Source of the DNA: Proteiniclasticum sediminis | GTDB lineage: Bacteria; Bacillota; Clostridia; Clostridiales; Clostridiaceae | DNA: 64,000 bases | Assembly (NCBI RefSeq): GCF_018128025.1 | Contig: NZ_JAGSCS010000002.1 | Span: forward strand, 124,001-188,000 | Direction of reading: 5' to 3' | Part shown: positions 25,866-34,266 of the stretch, in pieces | How positions within the stretch are numbered: the first letter of the stretch is position 1 | Layout: every line of letters starts with the position of its first letter | The notes under the pieces: model-generated | Told to the model about the DNA's origin: nothing | The model's input: only the letters and a program-made list of their open reading frames with translations | The model's database searches: none | Translations under genes and position numbers: made by a program

Positions 25866-26224
25866 CGAAAACAGTTCAACATAAGGAAGAAAGAGCGATG
25901 AAGACCCTGGAAGCCACCCGAAGGAACTGCCAGCAGATGGTAGGTAAGTTTCCGGAAGGGTCGTCCCAGCATTCTCTTTTGCGAAACCGGATCCAAGCCC
26001 TCCTGGTGGCAGAAACGGCTCTGCAGTCGGAGGTTTCCTCATTACCGCTATCTCCGGAGGAGCTAACGGAAGCGCTGCCACCGCTTTATTCCATCATCCG
26101 GAAATGCCGTAAAGGACAGGAAAAGCATGAAGTAGAGAGTGCGACCTATCAGCGGCTTCAGGGGATTATTGAGGCCATGGAAACGGCTGTCGTAAAGATT
26201 GAAGCGAGCGTGGAGGAGGCTTAA
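25862..26224 (+). CDS. hypothetical alpha-helical protein
   Basis: A 120-residue soluble protein, predicted mostly helical, with Glu/Lys/Ala-rich heptad-like stretches (SEVSSLPLSPEELTEAL; IIEAMETAVVKIEASVEEA). It begins with ATG 25862 overlapping the stop of the broken FAD gene by ATGA and follows AAGGAAG, so it was coupled to that gene. Family unknown. Confidence 0.55.
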   Translation: MTKTVQHKEERAMKTLEATRRNCQQMVGKFPEGSSQHSLLRNRIQALLVAETALQSEVSSLPLSPEELTEALPPLYSIIRKCRKGQEKHEVESATYQRLQGIIEAMETAVVKIEASVEEA

Positions 26225-26254
26225 AAGCATCCGAAATCGAAACCTCGCCAAGTG

Positions 26255-26283
26255 AAAAAATCCGGAGGCCTTACCCTCCGGAG
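26255..26283 (-). terminator. terminator of the gamma-glutamylcyclotransferase-like gene
   Basis: TCCGGAGG/CCTCCGGA arms (26261-26282) are followed, on the minus strand, by six T. It lies between convergent genes. Confidence 0.8.
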
Positions 26284-26311
26284 ATGAATAATGATAGTAT
26301 TTTTGAACGAA

Positions 26312-26788
26312 TCAGGGACGGGAGTGGAGAATCTTTTGGCTGAACGCCAGTGCATCCTCCAGGGGCTTGGGGTCAAAACCTGCTTGGGCATAGCCTTCTC
26401 GCACCACCCCCAGATAACGGGCACTGGGAAGGTTAATCTCGATGGCATCCGTTAAGGTGTCGATCATGACGTAGACCATGACTTCCACGATCTCCCCGCT
26501 ATCCATGGTCACGAGAACTTGTTTCTTGGTGTAGAGTTTGGGGTAGTTTTCATAGCGGTCCAAGGCTTCTTCATCCGAAGGAAGAAGAGCCCAGACCAGA
26601 ACGGGGATTTCGCTTTGGGCATCCGGCTCGATGGTGAGATAGGCGTGACGAGGCAACCCTTTGAAGCGGAGACGGTACCCCTTCAGGAGTCCTTTGCCCA
26701 CCACCGAAGCCGTGGGGCATCGCCCGGCCATTTGCGGAAGATGGAGATTGGATCCATAGGCGGCATTGAGACGTTTTTCATCCAACAT
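26312..26788 (-). CDS. gamma-glutamylcyclotransferase (AIG2-like) family protein
   Basis: A 158-residue protein of the GGCT fold. The family signature is in NAAYGSNLHLPQM near the N terminus. GYRLRFKGLPRHAYLTIEP, VPVLVWALLPSDEEALDRYE and YPKLYTKKQVLV follow in the usual order; the Glu of EALDRYE is in the position of the catalytic acid. Such enzymes release 5-oxoproline from gamma-glutamyl amines or peptides. ATG 26788 is chosen because AAAGGAGG precedes it; the frame is open further upstream without such a site. It is transcribed alone on the minus strand. Confidence 0.8.
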   Translation of the reverse strand: MLDEKRLNAAYGSNLHLPQMAGRCPTASVVGKGLLKGYRLRFKGLPRHAYLTIEPDAQSEIPVLVWALLPSDEEALDRYENYPKLYTKKQVLVTMDSGEIVEVMVYVMIDTLTDAIEINLPSARYLGVVREGYAQAGFDPKPLEDALAFSQKILHSRP

Positions 26789-27040
26789 GTTCAGCCTCCT
26801 TTTTTGAGTGATCGGCTCCTCTGGGCCTGGGCCATTTTCCGTGCAAAAGAGGTTCAGCAGCATACTTCGCCATGGTTACCTTTGCCTCAAAATCGCCGAA
26901 GTAGGTTTCCTTTTCTTAGGCTCAGTGTAGTCCCATTGCCGAGAAAATTCAATCCCCAGGATTACCCCAAATTTAATAAGAAGCTCCATCAGAAACCCGT
27001 AGATAACCCTATCCTCGATGAACCCGAAGGAGGGAGAATT

Positions 27041-28873
27041 ATGCTGTATCCTCGAATCAATGAATCAAGAAGTGTCGTCGATTTATCCGGGATCTGGGCT
27101 TTTCAGCTGGATGACGGATCGGCGCTTGAGGACCGCTGAGTGGAAGGTCCCCTGGACCACCCGCTAAATATTGCGGTTCCGGCATCCTATAATGACCAGC
27201 AGGAGGGGGTGAACTTCCGGGATCATTATGGCTTCGTTTTCTATCAAAGGGAGCTGGAAGTGCCCAAGGTGCTTCAGGAGCAGCGACTGGTCCTTCGGTT
27301 TGGTGCAGTGACCCATGGAGCCCAGGTCTATCTCAATGGGCATCGGGTGGCTCAGCATCAAGGCGGGTTCCTGCCCTTCGAAGTGGAAATCACAGAAGTC
27401 TTGCGTCCGGGTAAGAATCGCCTCACTGTGTCGGTGGACAACCGGGTGAGCCAGAAAACCTTGCCCGTAGGCAGCGACTCTGGCGGAAACATGCTTGGCG
27501 GGCTTCTGCCGGAAATCCCGGGGATTCAGCTTCCGCCCCAGAACTATCCGAATTTTGATTTCTTCAACTACGCCGGCATCACTCGGCCGGTGAAGCTTTA
27601 CACTACCCCCAGGGACTATATCGAAGATGTGACCTTGGTTTCCCGGGTGGAAGGAAATCGTGCAGTGGTGAGCTACCGGGTGGACACAATGGGTCAGGGG
27701 GAGGTTCGCCTCCTGATCCGGGACGAAGAAGGCAAGGAAGTGGCCCAGGCAGTGGGGGACAAGGGGGAGTTTGTGATTTCTCCGGTTCATCTCTGGCAGC
27801 CCTTGGCAGGGTACCTTTATACGGCGCGAGTTGAGTTTGGGGAGGACTGCTACGAGCAGACCTTTGGGGTTCGCACCGTGGAAGTTCGGGGAATAGAATT
27901 TCTCATCAATGGCAAGCCCTTTTATTTTAAAGGGTTTGGTCGCCATGAGGATTCGCCCTTCCATGGGCGAGGCATCGATGAAGTGCTCCACGTGAAGGAT
28001 CTTTCCCTTCTTTGCTGGCTGGGGGCCAACTCCTTCCGCACCAGCCATTATCCCCATGCGGAAGAAATGATGGAACTGTGCGACCGGGAGGGGATCGTCG
28101 TCATTGATGAAACCCCTGCCGTGGGTGTCCATGCGAATTTTGGGGCCATGGCTACGGGGACGCCTCAGGACACCTTTTCGGTGCTCCAGGTGAAGGAGCC
28201 CCATGAAGAAGTAATTCGGGACATGATCGCCCGGGACAAGAACCACCCTTGTGTGGTCCTATGGTCCTTAGCCAATGAGTCGGACACCACCACTTTTCCG
28301 GAAAAGTCCGTGGCTTACTACAAGCCCCTCTACGACCTGGCCAAAGCGCTGGATCCGGAAAAGAGACCCGTAACCATTGTGGGGGTGCAGAATGAATATC
28401 AAAAGGATCTGACCCTCCCACTCATGGATGTCATCTGTCTTAATCGCTATTACGGCTGGTACCTTTATGGCGGAAACTTTGATGCGGCAAAGCAGGCCTC
28501 AAAAATGGAGCTGGACTACTGGAGTACTTTGGGGAAACCCGTGATGCTCACGGAGTATGGCGCAGACACCGTGGCGGGGCTCCATTTAGCCACCCCCACC
28601 ATGTTCACAGAGGAATATCAGGTGGAATTCTATGCCGCTGTCCATGAGGTGGTGGATCAGTATCCGGGTTTTGTCGGGGAACAGCTCTGGAACTTTGCAG
28701 ATTTTGCCACCATCCAAGGAATTATGCGGGTGGATGGGAACAAGAAGGGGATTTTTACCCGGGACCGTCGTCCCAAGATGGCTGCCCACGCCCTGCGGGA
28801 AAGGTGGAGAAAGATTCCGAACTTTTACTACAAATCTTCGAAAGCCGTGAAAAAGGAGAAGTTGGATGAATGA
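27041..28873 (+). pseudogene. uidA: beta-glucuronidase interrupted by an in-frame TGA
   Basis: A glycoside hydrolase family 2 beta-glucuronidase of normal length, about 610 codons, broken by a single TGA at 27137-27139 (codon 33) where relatives have a Trp (TGG). Everything else is intact: the N-terminal MLYPRINESRSVVDLSGIW, the acid/base Glu in WSLANESDT, the nucleophile Glu in LTEYGADTVAGLH, and the glucuronate-specific NKKGIFTRDRRPK. AGGAGGG precedes ATG 27041. Restart at GTG 27140, right after the TGA, could make a slightly shortened protein lacking the first beta strands. A recent nonsense mutation, a sequencing error or re-initiation are all possible; recoding is unlikely, since neighbours use TGA as stop. 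Confidence 0.8.
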
Positions 28874-29210
28874 ACAGGTAAAAAATCGATTGGGAGCCTA
28901 TTCTCCTGAAATTCAAGAGATATTTTTAGCTGTCCGGACGTTAGTTCTGGAGAGTTCGCTAGAGCCCTTGGAAGAGTTGCTTTGGGCAAATCTTCCCACC
29001 TATCGAAAAGGAAACCGCTTTGTCCGGATCATCCCCTTTCGGGACCATCTCAATGTGGAGGCGGCGAGGATTCGAAATTACGCGGATGACCTTACCGGGT
29101 ACACCCTGACGCCCAAAGGCATGCTGAAGATTGGGCTGAAGGAGGAACTTCCCATGACATGGCTTCAGCGGATTTTTCAGGAAACCTTTGAGACTCCGCC
29201 TGAACCATAA
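28866..29210 (+). CDS. DUF1801/YdhG-like small protein
   Basis: A 114-residue protein resembling the DUF1801 (YdhG/YjbR) group: an amphipathic N-terminal helix (YSPEIQEIFLAVRTLVLE), GNRFVRIIPFRDHLNVEA, and a C-terminal helix. Function of the family is not established. It overlaps the beta-glucuronidase end by 8 bases and has AAAGGAG in front, so it is the last gene of that unit. Confidence 0.65.
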   Translation: MNEQVKNRLGAYSPEIQEIFLAVRTLVLESSLEPLEELLWANLPTYRKGNRFVRIIPFRDHLNVEAARIRNYADDLTGYTLTPKGMLKIGLKEELPMTWLQRIFQETFETPPEP

Positions 29211-29238
29211 CACCAGCAGAAAACTAATAGTTGTTCTA

Positions 29239-29279
29239 GATTCCCTCTTTTCGGAGAGAGAATCTTTTTTTTTTTTTTT
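29239..29279 (+). terminator. terminator with a 15-base T-run
   Basis: GATTCCCTC/GAGAGAATC arms with one mismatch are followed by fifteen T, an unusually long tract. It ends the beta-glucuronidase unit. Confidence 0.8.
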
Positions 29280-29573
29280 GCTTCGGCATGCCTTTTACAT
29301 AGAATTCCCCAAAAGGAACGAATCAAAATGACTAAATTCGACAAGAAATGACAAGAGAAAACCGTATAATCCTGCTGAAGAACAAATAAATTGTTAATAA
29401 TAAGAACAGTTCTCCATACAGTATATATTTTTATGTGAATTTCAATTATAATGGGTGAAAACAATGAAATTATTCTCTTTTAGAAATAAATGGTGTCGAA
29501 TTTTGGCTTATGTGGTGATCTCCTTCTTCTGCATGGCAGGATCGGGAAGGCTCTCTCGTGGGGAGGATTAGAA
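29280..29573. other. AT-rich intergenic region before the second TadG-like gene
   Basis: No gene is seen. TATAAT boxes occur at 29365-29370 and 29447-29452, but neither has a good -35 box at 16-18 bases. Like the region upstream of the first TadG-like copy, it is much more AT-rich than the neighbouring genes. Confidence 0.4.
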
Positions 29574-30470
29574 ATGAGAAAGTTTTGGAGTAAATTTAAA
29601 CGGGAAGACGGTCAGGTAATGATTATCTTTGCCTTTGCCATGGTGGTGCTCATCGGGTTTGCGGCGTTAGTCATCGACGTGGGCACAGTTCAAGTGGCGA
29701 AGCGGCGAATGCAGACAGCGGCCGAAGCGGCGGCGTTAGCAGGAGCTCAGGATTTGCCGAAAACTGCGGAAGCCATCAGCGCGGCCAATACCGTCGCAAA
29801 ACTTAATGGGGGATCGTTGATTCGGACAACGGTAAAGGCCCCCTACCAAGGAAACAGCAATCAGATCGAAGTTATCTGCACCATCAATGTGCAATATTCC
29901 TTCGCCCGGATATTGGGGTTCACGGATACGGATGTCTCCGGACGGGCTGTGGCCCAGAAGAATCCCCAGTGGGCGGGAGAAGCGCTGCCCTTTCTCAATC
30001 TGGATGATGACTATCTGGCCAATCCCAAGATCGTGGCGTGGGAAAAAACTGCACCCGGTGATTTTGAGAGTCTCTGGCCAGATGATTACAACGTGTACTT
30101 TGGCGGAAAGTTTGATGATCACAGCAAGACCTACTTCACCGTGGATTTTGCCGATGGAATCACCGTGACCAAAGGAACTGTGGCCACCGTAAAGCAGGAG
30201 ATCGGATACATCTACGGACAGAAAAAACCGGTCTACATTTTCAGTCTTTCCAGTGCCGTGATCAAATCCGGTAAGTACAATAACATCAAGAATAAGGATG
30301 TTGTACCGCTGGAGGATCTGGTCCTCCTCCAGGTGACCTTTGACTCCTTTGATGAACAGGACAAGAATCTGTTCTTAACCACCACCAAGGTCTTTGACAT
30401 TAATAAAGGGGAGTATCCCACCGACTATCTGACCAGTCCCGGTGGGACCAGTGCGACGATTGTAGAGTAA
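29574..30470 (+). CDS. TadE/TadG-like surface protein, copy 2
   Basis: A 298-residue paralogue of the protein at 22484. The N terminus repeats the same plan: EDGQVMIIFAFAMVVLIGFA and on through the membrane to VIDVGTVQVAKRRMQTAAEAAALAGAQDL. After that comes a similar IEVICTINVQYSFARILGFTDTDV segment (copy 1: VPYFFAQIFGFADTEV). The C-terminal halves differ, suggesting divergence of the exposed part. GGGAGGATT precedes ATG 29574. As with copy 1, no Tad export machinery is nearby. Confidence 0.75.
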   Translation: MRKFWSKFKREDGQVMIIFAFAMVVLIGFAALVIDVGTVQVAKRRMQTAAEAAALAGAQDLPKTAEAISAANTVAKLNGGSLIRTTVKAPYQGNSNQIEVICTINVQYSFARILGFTDTDVSGRAVAQKNPQWAGEALPFLNLDDDYLANPKIVAWEKTAPGDFESLWPDDYNVYFGGKFDDHSKTYFTVDFADGITVTKGTVATVKQEIGYIYGQKKPVYIFSLSSAVIKSGKYNNIKNKDVVPLEDLVLLQVTFDSFDEQDKNLFLTTTKVFDINKGEYPTDYLTSPGGTSATIVE

Positions 30471-30476
30471 CCAGGC

Positions 30477-30505
30477 TTGACCCAGGGACAAGACCGTGAT
30501 ACGAT
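30477..30505 (+). promoter_or_regulatory. sigma-70-type promoter of the tyrosyl-tRNA synthetase gene
   Basis: TTGACC (30477-30482), a 17-base spacer and TACGAT (30500-30505). It lies directly before the T-box leader and just after the TadG-like stop codon. Confidence 0.7.
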
Positions 30506-30511
30506 GGACAA

Positions 30512-30833
30512 AACTTCAGTCTAGGGATACACCCAGTGAGGCTGAACATCAGGAGAAAAACGAAGAAGAGAACCAGTACCTTTTTCAAAGATCCGAACAG
30601 AAAGATGCCGGCTGATGAGAGGCTCACGGAACGAAAAAGGGAATACATCTCGGAGTTTCGCACCGAAGGAGTACATCTCTGGTAGGCTGCGACGGAAATT
30701 GCACACCGTGAGCAAGGTGCAGGGGTATCGCTTAGGCCGTACTTCATGAGGTGGACAGTGTGAGCTGGCCATGAATTTAGGTGGTAACACGGGAGTATGC
30801 CCGTCCTTTTGGAGACAATTGGACGGGTTTTTT
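30512..30833 (+). promoter_or_regulatory. T-box leader specific for tRNA-Tyr
   Basis: About 320 bases of leader with the features of a T-box. The T-box sequence itself is AGGTGGTAACACGGG near 30779-30793. The terminator CCCGTCC/GGACGGG plus T6 is at 30800-30833. In the Stem I part, GGGAATACATCTCGG contains the candidate specifier codon TAC (30644-30646), matching tyrosine; a second GAGTACATCTC occurs at about 30670. Uncharged tRNA-Tyr would stabilise the antiterminator and let transcription enter the synthetase gene. The 5' end is inferred from the promoter. Confidence 0.88.
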
Positions 30834-30869
30834 GTCGTTTGAAAATGAAAGGGAAGAAGGAGAGAAAAC

Positions 30870-32087
30870 ATGAAGAGTGTGGAAGAGCAAATCCGAATAA
30901 TCAGCAAAGGAGTGGAGTTTCCCCTAGAGGAGGATGCCCTTCGGGCAAAACTGGAACGATGGATGGATACCGGCAAGCCTTTAAAGATCAAGCTGGGACT
31001 GGACCCCTCGGCACCGGACATCCATTTGGGCCATGCGGTGGTGCTGCGCAAGATCCGCCAGATCCAGGATCTGGGCCATGAAGCCATCATTGTCATTGGG
31101 GACTTCACGGGCCGTATCGGGGATCCCACGGGAAAAAGCAAAGGGCGGAGCGCCCTTTCGGAAGAAGAGGTCCGGGAAAATGCCAAGACCTATACCGAAC
31201 AGATCCTGAAGGTTCTGGATCCGCAGAAGACCCGGATGGTCTTTAACAGCACCTGGCTGGCACCATTGACCTTTGAGGAGATTCTGAGACTGGCTTCCAC
31301 CACCACCGTGGCTCGGATGATGGAACGGGAGGACTTTAAGTATCGCTTCCAGCAGGGAGTTCCCATCGGCATCCATGAGTTCTTTTACCCCCTCATGCAA
31401 GCCTATGATTCGGTGGTCCTGGAGGCGGACCTGGAGCTGGGGGGCACGGATCAGACCTTCAATATCCTCATGGGGAGAACCCTGCAGAAAGCCCTGGGCA
31501 AAGAACCCCAGGTGGCGCTCTTCATGCCGATTCTGGAAGGGCTGGACGGGGTGGCGAAAATGAGCAAAAGCATGGGGAACTACATCGGAATCAGCGAAGC
31601 CCCGGAAGTCATGTTCAAAAAGGTCATGGAGGTGCCCGATGCCCTGATTTTGAAGTACTTTGCCCTGGCCACGGACATTCATCCCGATGAACTGGAGAGG
31701 GTAAAAAATGAACTGGAACGGGGGGTAAATCCCCGGGATGTAAAATACCGGCTGGCGACGGTGATCACGGGGCTCTACCATACGGAAGAAGAGGTGGAGA
31801 AAGCCATGGTGTTCTATGATACAGCCTTTGGCCACAAAGCCATTCCCCAGGATGTTCCGGAGCTTCTTGTGGACGAGCTCCCCCAGTCCCTGGACAGCCT
31901 GGTTCCTTTGCTGAAAAGCGAAGGGTGGATTTCCAGCAAAGGCGAGTTTTTTCGGCTCCTTCGTCAAGGCGGAGTTCAGCTCCAGGGGGTGAAACTCCGG
32001 GAAGAGGACCGCTCAATACTCCTGGAAGATGGAGATGTGCTGAAGCTCGGAAAGAAGACCTTTGTTCGGATGACCCAAAAGGGTTAA
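30870..32087 (+). CDS. tyrS: tyrosyl-tRNA synthetase (TyrZ-type)
   Basis: A 405-residue class I synthetase that charges tRNA-Tyr with tyrosine using ATP. The HIGH-type motif is in PDIHLGHAVVLRK, the KMSKS motif in VAKMSKSMGNY, and a C-terminal S4-like RNA-binding part ends LKLGKKTFVRM. The KMSKS form (not KFGKS) places it with the TyrZ branch. Length is normal. GAAGGAG precedes ATG 30870, and the T-box leader regulates it. It appears to be transcribed alone. Confidence 0.95.
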   Translation: MKSVEEQIRIISKGVEFPLEEDALRAKLERWMDTGKPLKIKLGLDPSAPDIHLGHAVVLRKIRQIQDLGHEAIIVIGDFTGRIGDPTGKSKGRSALSEEEVRENAKTYTEQILKVLDPQKTRMVFNSTWLAPLTFEEILRLASTTTVARMMEREDFKYRFQQGVPIGIHEFFYPLMQAYDSVVLEADLELGGTDQTFNILMGRTLQKALGKEPQVALFMPILEGLDGVAKMSKSMGNYIGISEAPEVMFKKVMEVPDALILKYFALATDIHPDELERVKNELERGVNPRDVKYRLATVITGLYHTEEEVEKAMVFYDTAFGHKAIPQDVPELLVDELPQSLDSLVPLLKSEGWISSKGEFFRLLRQGGVQLQGVKLREEDRSILLEDGDVLKLGKKTFVRMTQKG

Positions 32088-32236
32088 GGACAGAAGGGGA
32101 TGGGGATCCCTTTTCCTGGATCCGATGGGGTATCATGCGATTAATCTGAACATTAATGAAATATCTGCAGAAATGCATCGAATATTCTTCCGTTATCGGC
32201 TATACTTAAGCTATTAACGAGATAAAGGAGAATGCC

Positions 32237-33658
32237 ATGAATCTGCACGAACTCGAACTTGCTACTGGTCTTCCTGCAGAAACCATCCGTTTCTATGCTG
32301 CAGAAGGGATATTGGGTGCTGCTGGAGAAAAGCCTGGACAGAATAACTATCCCCCCGAAGCGGTTACCGTGTTGAAGAAAGTCGTGTTCCTCCGGAAAAT
32401 GGGGATCCCGCTATCGGAAATCCGTGCCTATAAGGGGGGCTTTCGAAATCTGTCCGCGCTCCTTGACGCTCTCCCGGAGGAGGATGAATCTAGCGTAGGG
32501 CTTCTGCAAAAGCTTAAGGAAGAGAATCCAGATTTTGAGGTATTGAATGAAGAGGCGCTAGGGACTTTCTGGAAAGCCAAAGACCCGCAATCTAAAGGAA
32601 ACCGAGGGGTACCGGGGGATAGTTTTACCCCCCTTTATGCCCCCTGGAGAAGATATCTTGCCCGGATGTTGGACCTCTCCCTCTACTCCCTCCTGTGGAA
32701 TGCTTTCCTCGTTTATGGACTGCATTGGAATCTTCTTAACCAAACCCTGGGGCGAAGGGTGCTGGATGTATTGATCACAGCAGGGTTCATGCTGCTTCTG
32801 GAGCCTCTTTTTCTATCGAAATGGGGCACCACCCCAGGAAAAGCCCTGCTGGGCATGAGACTTCGAAATCGGGAAGGAAATCTTCTGTCGTACAATGAAG
32901 CTTTTGACCGGACCCTAACCGTCTTTCACAAGGGCATGGGGCTGAATATCCCGTTCTACAACTTCTACACCCTGATCAAAGCTTACCAGCGGGCGAAGGA
33001 TGAACAGCCCCAGGTATGGGATGATCAGGCTCTCTACACCATGAAAGAGCCCAGGATCATCCAGGGCGTACTTCTGGCTGGAGCGAATGTGGCTGTCTTT
33101 TTCCTCATTTTGGTCCTGATTCTCTCCCAGCGCATTCCCCCGAACCGAGGGAATCTCACGGTGCCGGAATTTGTGGAGAACTTTAATTACTATGTCCAGT
33201 ACTATGACGTGGATCTGGGGGGACAAGTGCTAAAAAATGACGGAACCTGGGTAAAAGAGGAGATCCAAGGCGTATTTATCCTGGATCCCTGGGAAGGACA
33301 TATGCCCCAGTTTACCTTTGACCTGGAAGGGGAGAAGGTAAAGGGGGTGTCCACGCGAGTCGCCTATCAGGGAAAGGATACCTGGCTGGCACCTTATGAC
33401 AATCTCAATATCATGACCGCCCTGGCGCTTACCGGTGCCCAGAAAAACGTGGGACTCTTTTCCCGGCTCCCGGACAATGTGGCGGATGCCATCTCCCAAT
33501 TTCCCTATGGGCCCTATGATTTTGTCAAGGGGGGAATTCGATTCCTTGCCGACAGCCGAATCACAGGGTACCAGATCTACACCAGCGGATATCTGGTTCC
33601 GCTTCCTGAGGCCAAGGTTTATGATTTCTGGCTGAACTTCTCCGTTGCCCTGCCTTAA
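32237..33658 (+). CDS. MerR-like DNA-binding domain fused to an RDD membrane domain
   Basis: A 473-residue protein with unusual architecture. Residues 1-75 are a MerR-type winged helix (LATGLPAETIRFYAAEGIL, then FLRKMGIPLSEIRAY). Residues about 130-305 contain hydrophobic segments of an RDD family domain, with the family motif GTTPGKALLGMRLRNREGN. A final hydrophobic segment (LAGANVAVFFLILVLILSQ) precedes an approximately 170-residue C-terminal domain of unknown type, probably outside the cell. This suggests a membrane-bound regulator that senses an outside signal and binds DNA inside. A candidate TATACT -10 box is at 32201-32206. AAGGAGAA precedes the ATG. Confidence 0.8.
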   Translation: MNLHELELATGLPAETIRFYAAEGILGAAGEKPGQNNYPPEAVTVLKKVVFLRKMGIPLSEIRAYKGGFRNLSALLDALPEEDESSVGLLQKLKEENPDFEVLNEEALGTFWKAKDPQSKGNRGVPGDSFTPLYAPWRRYLARMLDLSLYSLLWNAFLVYGLHWNLLNQTLGRRVLDVLITAGFMLLLEPLFLSKWGTTPGKALLGMRLRNREGNLLSYNEAFDRTLTVFHKGMGLNIPFYNFYTLIKAYQRAKDEQPQVWDDQALYTMKEPRIIQGVLLAGANVAVFFLILVLILSQRIPPNRGNLTVPEFVENFNYYVQYYDVDLGGQVLKNDGTWVKEEIQGVFILDPWEGHMPQFTFDLEGEKVKGVSTRVAYQGKDTWLAPYDNLNIMTALALTGAQKNVGLFSRLPDNVADAISQFPYGPYDFVKGGIRFLADSRITGYQIYTSGYLVPLPEAKVYDFWLNFSVALP

Positions 33659-33669
33659 AGGTAGCTTTC

Positions 33670-33720
33670 GGCCAAGGACTGCTGTGTACAAACACTGAGT
33701 TCTTGGCCTTTTCTATTTTT
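33670..33720 (+). terminator. rho-independent terminator
   Basis: GGCCAAGGACT (33670-33680) pairs with AGTTCTTGGCC (33698-33708), with one G-U pair; TTTTCTATTTTT follows. It ends the MerR-RDD gene. Confidence 0.8.
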
Positions 33721-33732
33721 CTCTATTTTTTT

Positions 33733-33758
33733 TGTAAGATTTTCTCCTGCGCTGCGTC
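33733..33758 (+). promoter_or_regulatory. ECF-type promoter upstream of its sigma factor gene
   Basis: TGTAAG (33733-33738), then exactly 16 bases, then CGTC (33755-33758). This fits the TGTAAC-N16-CGTC pattern of many ECF sigma factors in Bacillota. The ribosome binding site of the sigma gene starts about 9 bases later, so the leader would be very short. It implies autoregulation. Confidence 0.6.
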
Positions 33759-33780
33759 TTATGGGTAAGGAGGTGAGAAA

Positions 33781-34266
33781 GTGATCGAAATCGAGGCCCT
33801 GTACCGGGAATATTTCCGCCCGGTGTATGTTTATCTGCTGCAACTCACCAAAAACCAGACCCTGGCGGAAGATCTCACCGCGGAGACCTTTCTACAAGCC
33901 ATGAAGTACTTAGACCAATATCGGGGAGAAGCGGATATTCGGGTATGGCTCTGCCAGATCGGAAAGAATGCCTACTATTCCCAGTTGAGAAGGCGCAAAC
34001 CCCTGGTGGATCTGGACACCCTTCCGGATCTTCCGGGAACCGAGGATCCCGTGGAGGAGATACTTAACGCGGAGCTCCAGGAAGCCATGGCCACAGCGCT
34101 GGCAGCCTTGGAGGAACCCTACCATGAAGTCTTCCTCCTTCGGCACTATATGGAACTTAGCTTCCGGGACATTGGGAACCACTTCGGAAAAAGCGAGAAC
34201 TGGGCCTGTGTCACCTATCACCGGGCGCGGAAGAAAATCCGGAAAGAATTGGAGGAAAGTCAATGA
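33781..34266 (+). CDS. ECF-type RNA polymerase sigma factor
   Basis: A 161-residue sigma-70 family factor with only regions 2 and 4. Region 2 runs YREYFRPVYVYLLQLT to DLTAETFLQAMKYL, with RVWLCQIGKNAYYSQLRRRK for -10 contact. Region 4 is in LRHYMELSFRDIGNHFGKSENWACVTYHRARKKI. Start is GTG 33781 after AAGGAGGTG. It overlaps the anti-sigma gene by 4 bases. It likely directs its own operon through the upstream ECF promoter. Confidence 0.92.
   Translation: MIEIEALYREYFRPVYVYLLQLTKNQTLAEDLTAETFLQAMKYLDQYRGEADIRVWLCQIGKNAYYSQLRRRKPLVDLDTLPDLPGTEDPVEEILNAELQEAMATALAALEEPYHEVFLLRHYMELSFRDIGNHFGKSENWACVTYHRARKKIRKELEESQ

Noticed and set aside
26519-27040. Long N-terminal extension of the beta-glucuronidase frame
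   Set aside because: It overlaps the minus-strand gamma-glutamylcyclotransferase-like gene, and the normal family N terminus starts at 27041 with a good ribosome binding site.
22484-30470. A Tad/Flp pilus locus
   Set aside because: Only two TadG-like genes are present; no ATPase, membrane platform or Flp pilin is in the window.
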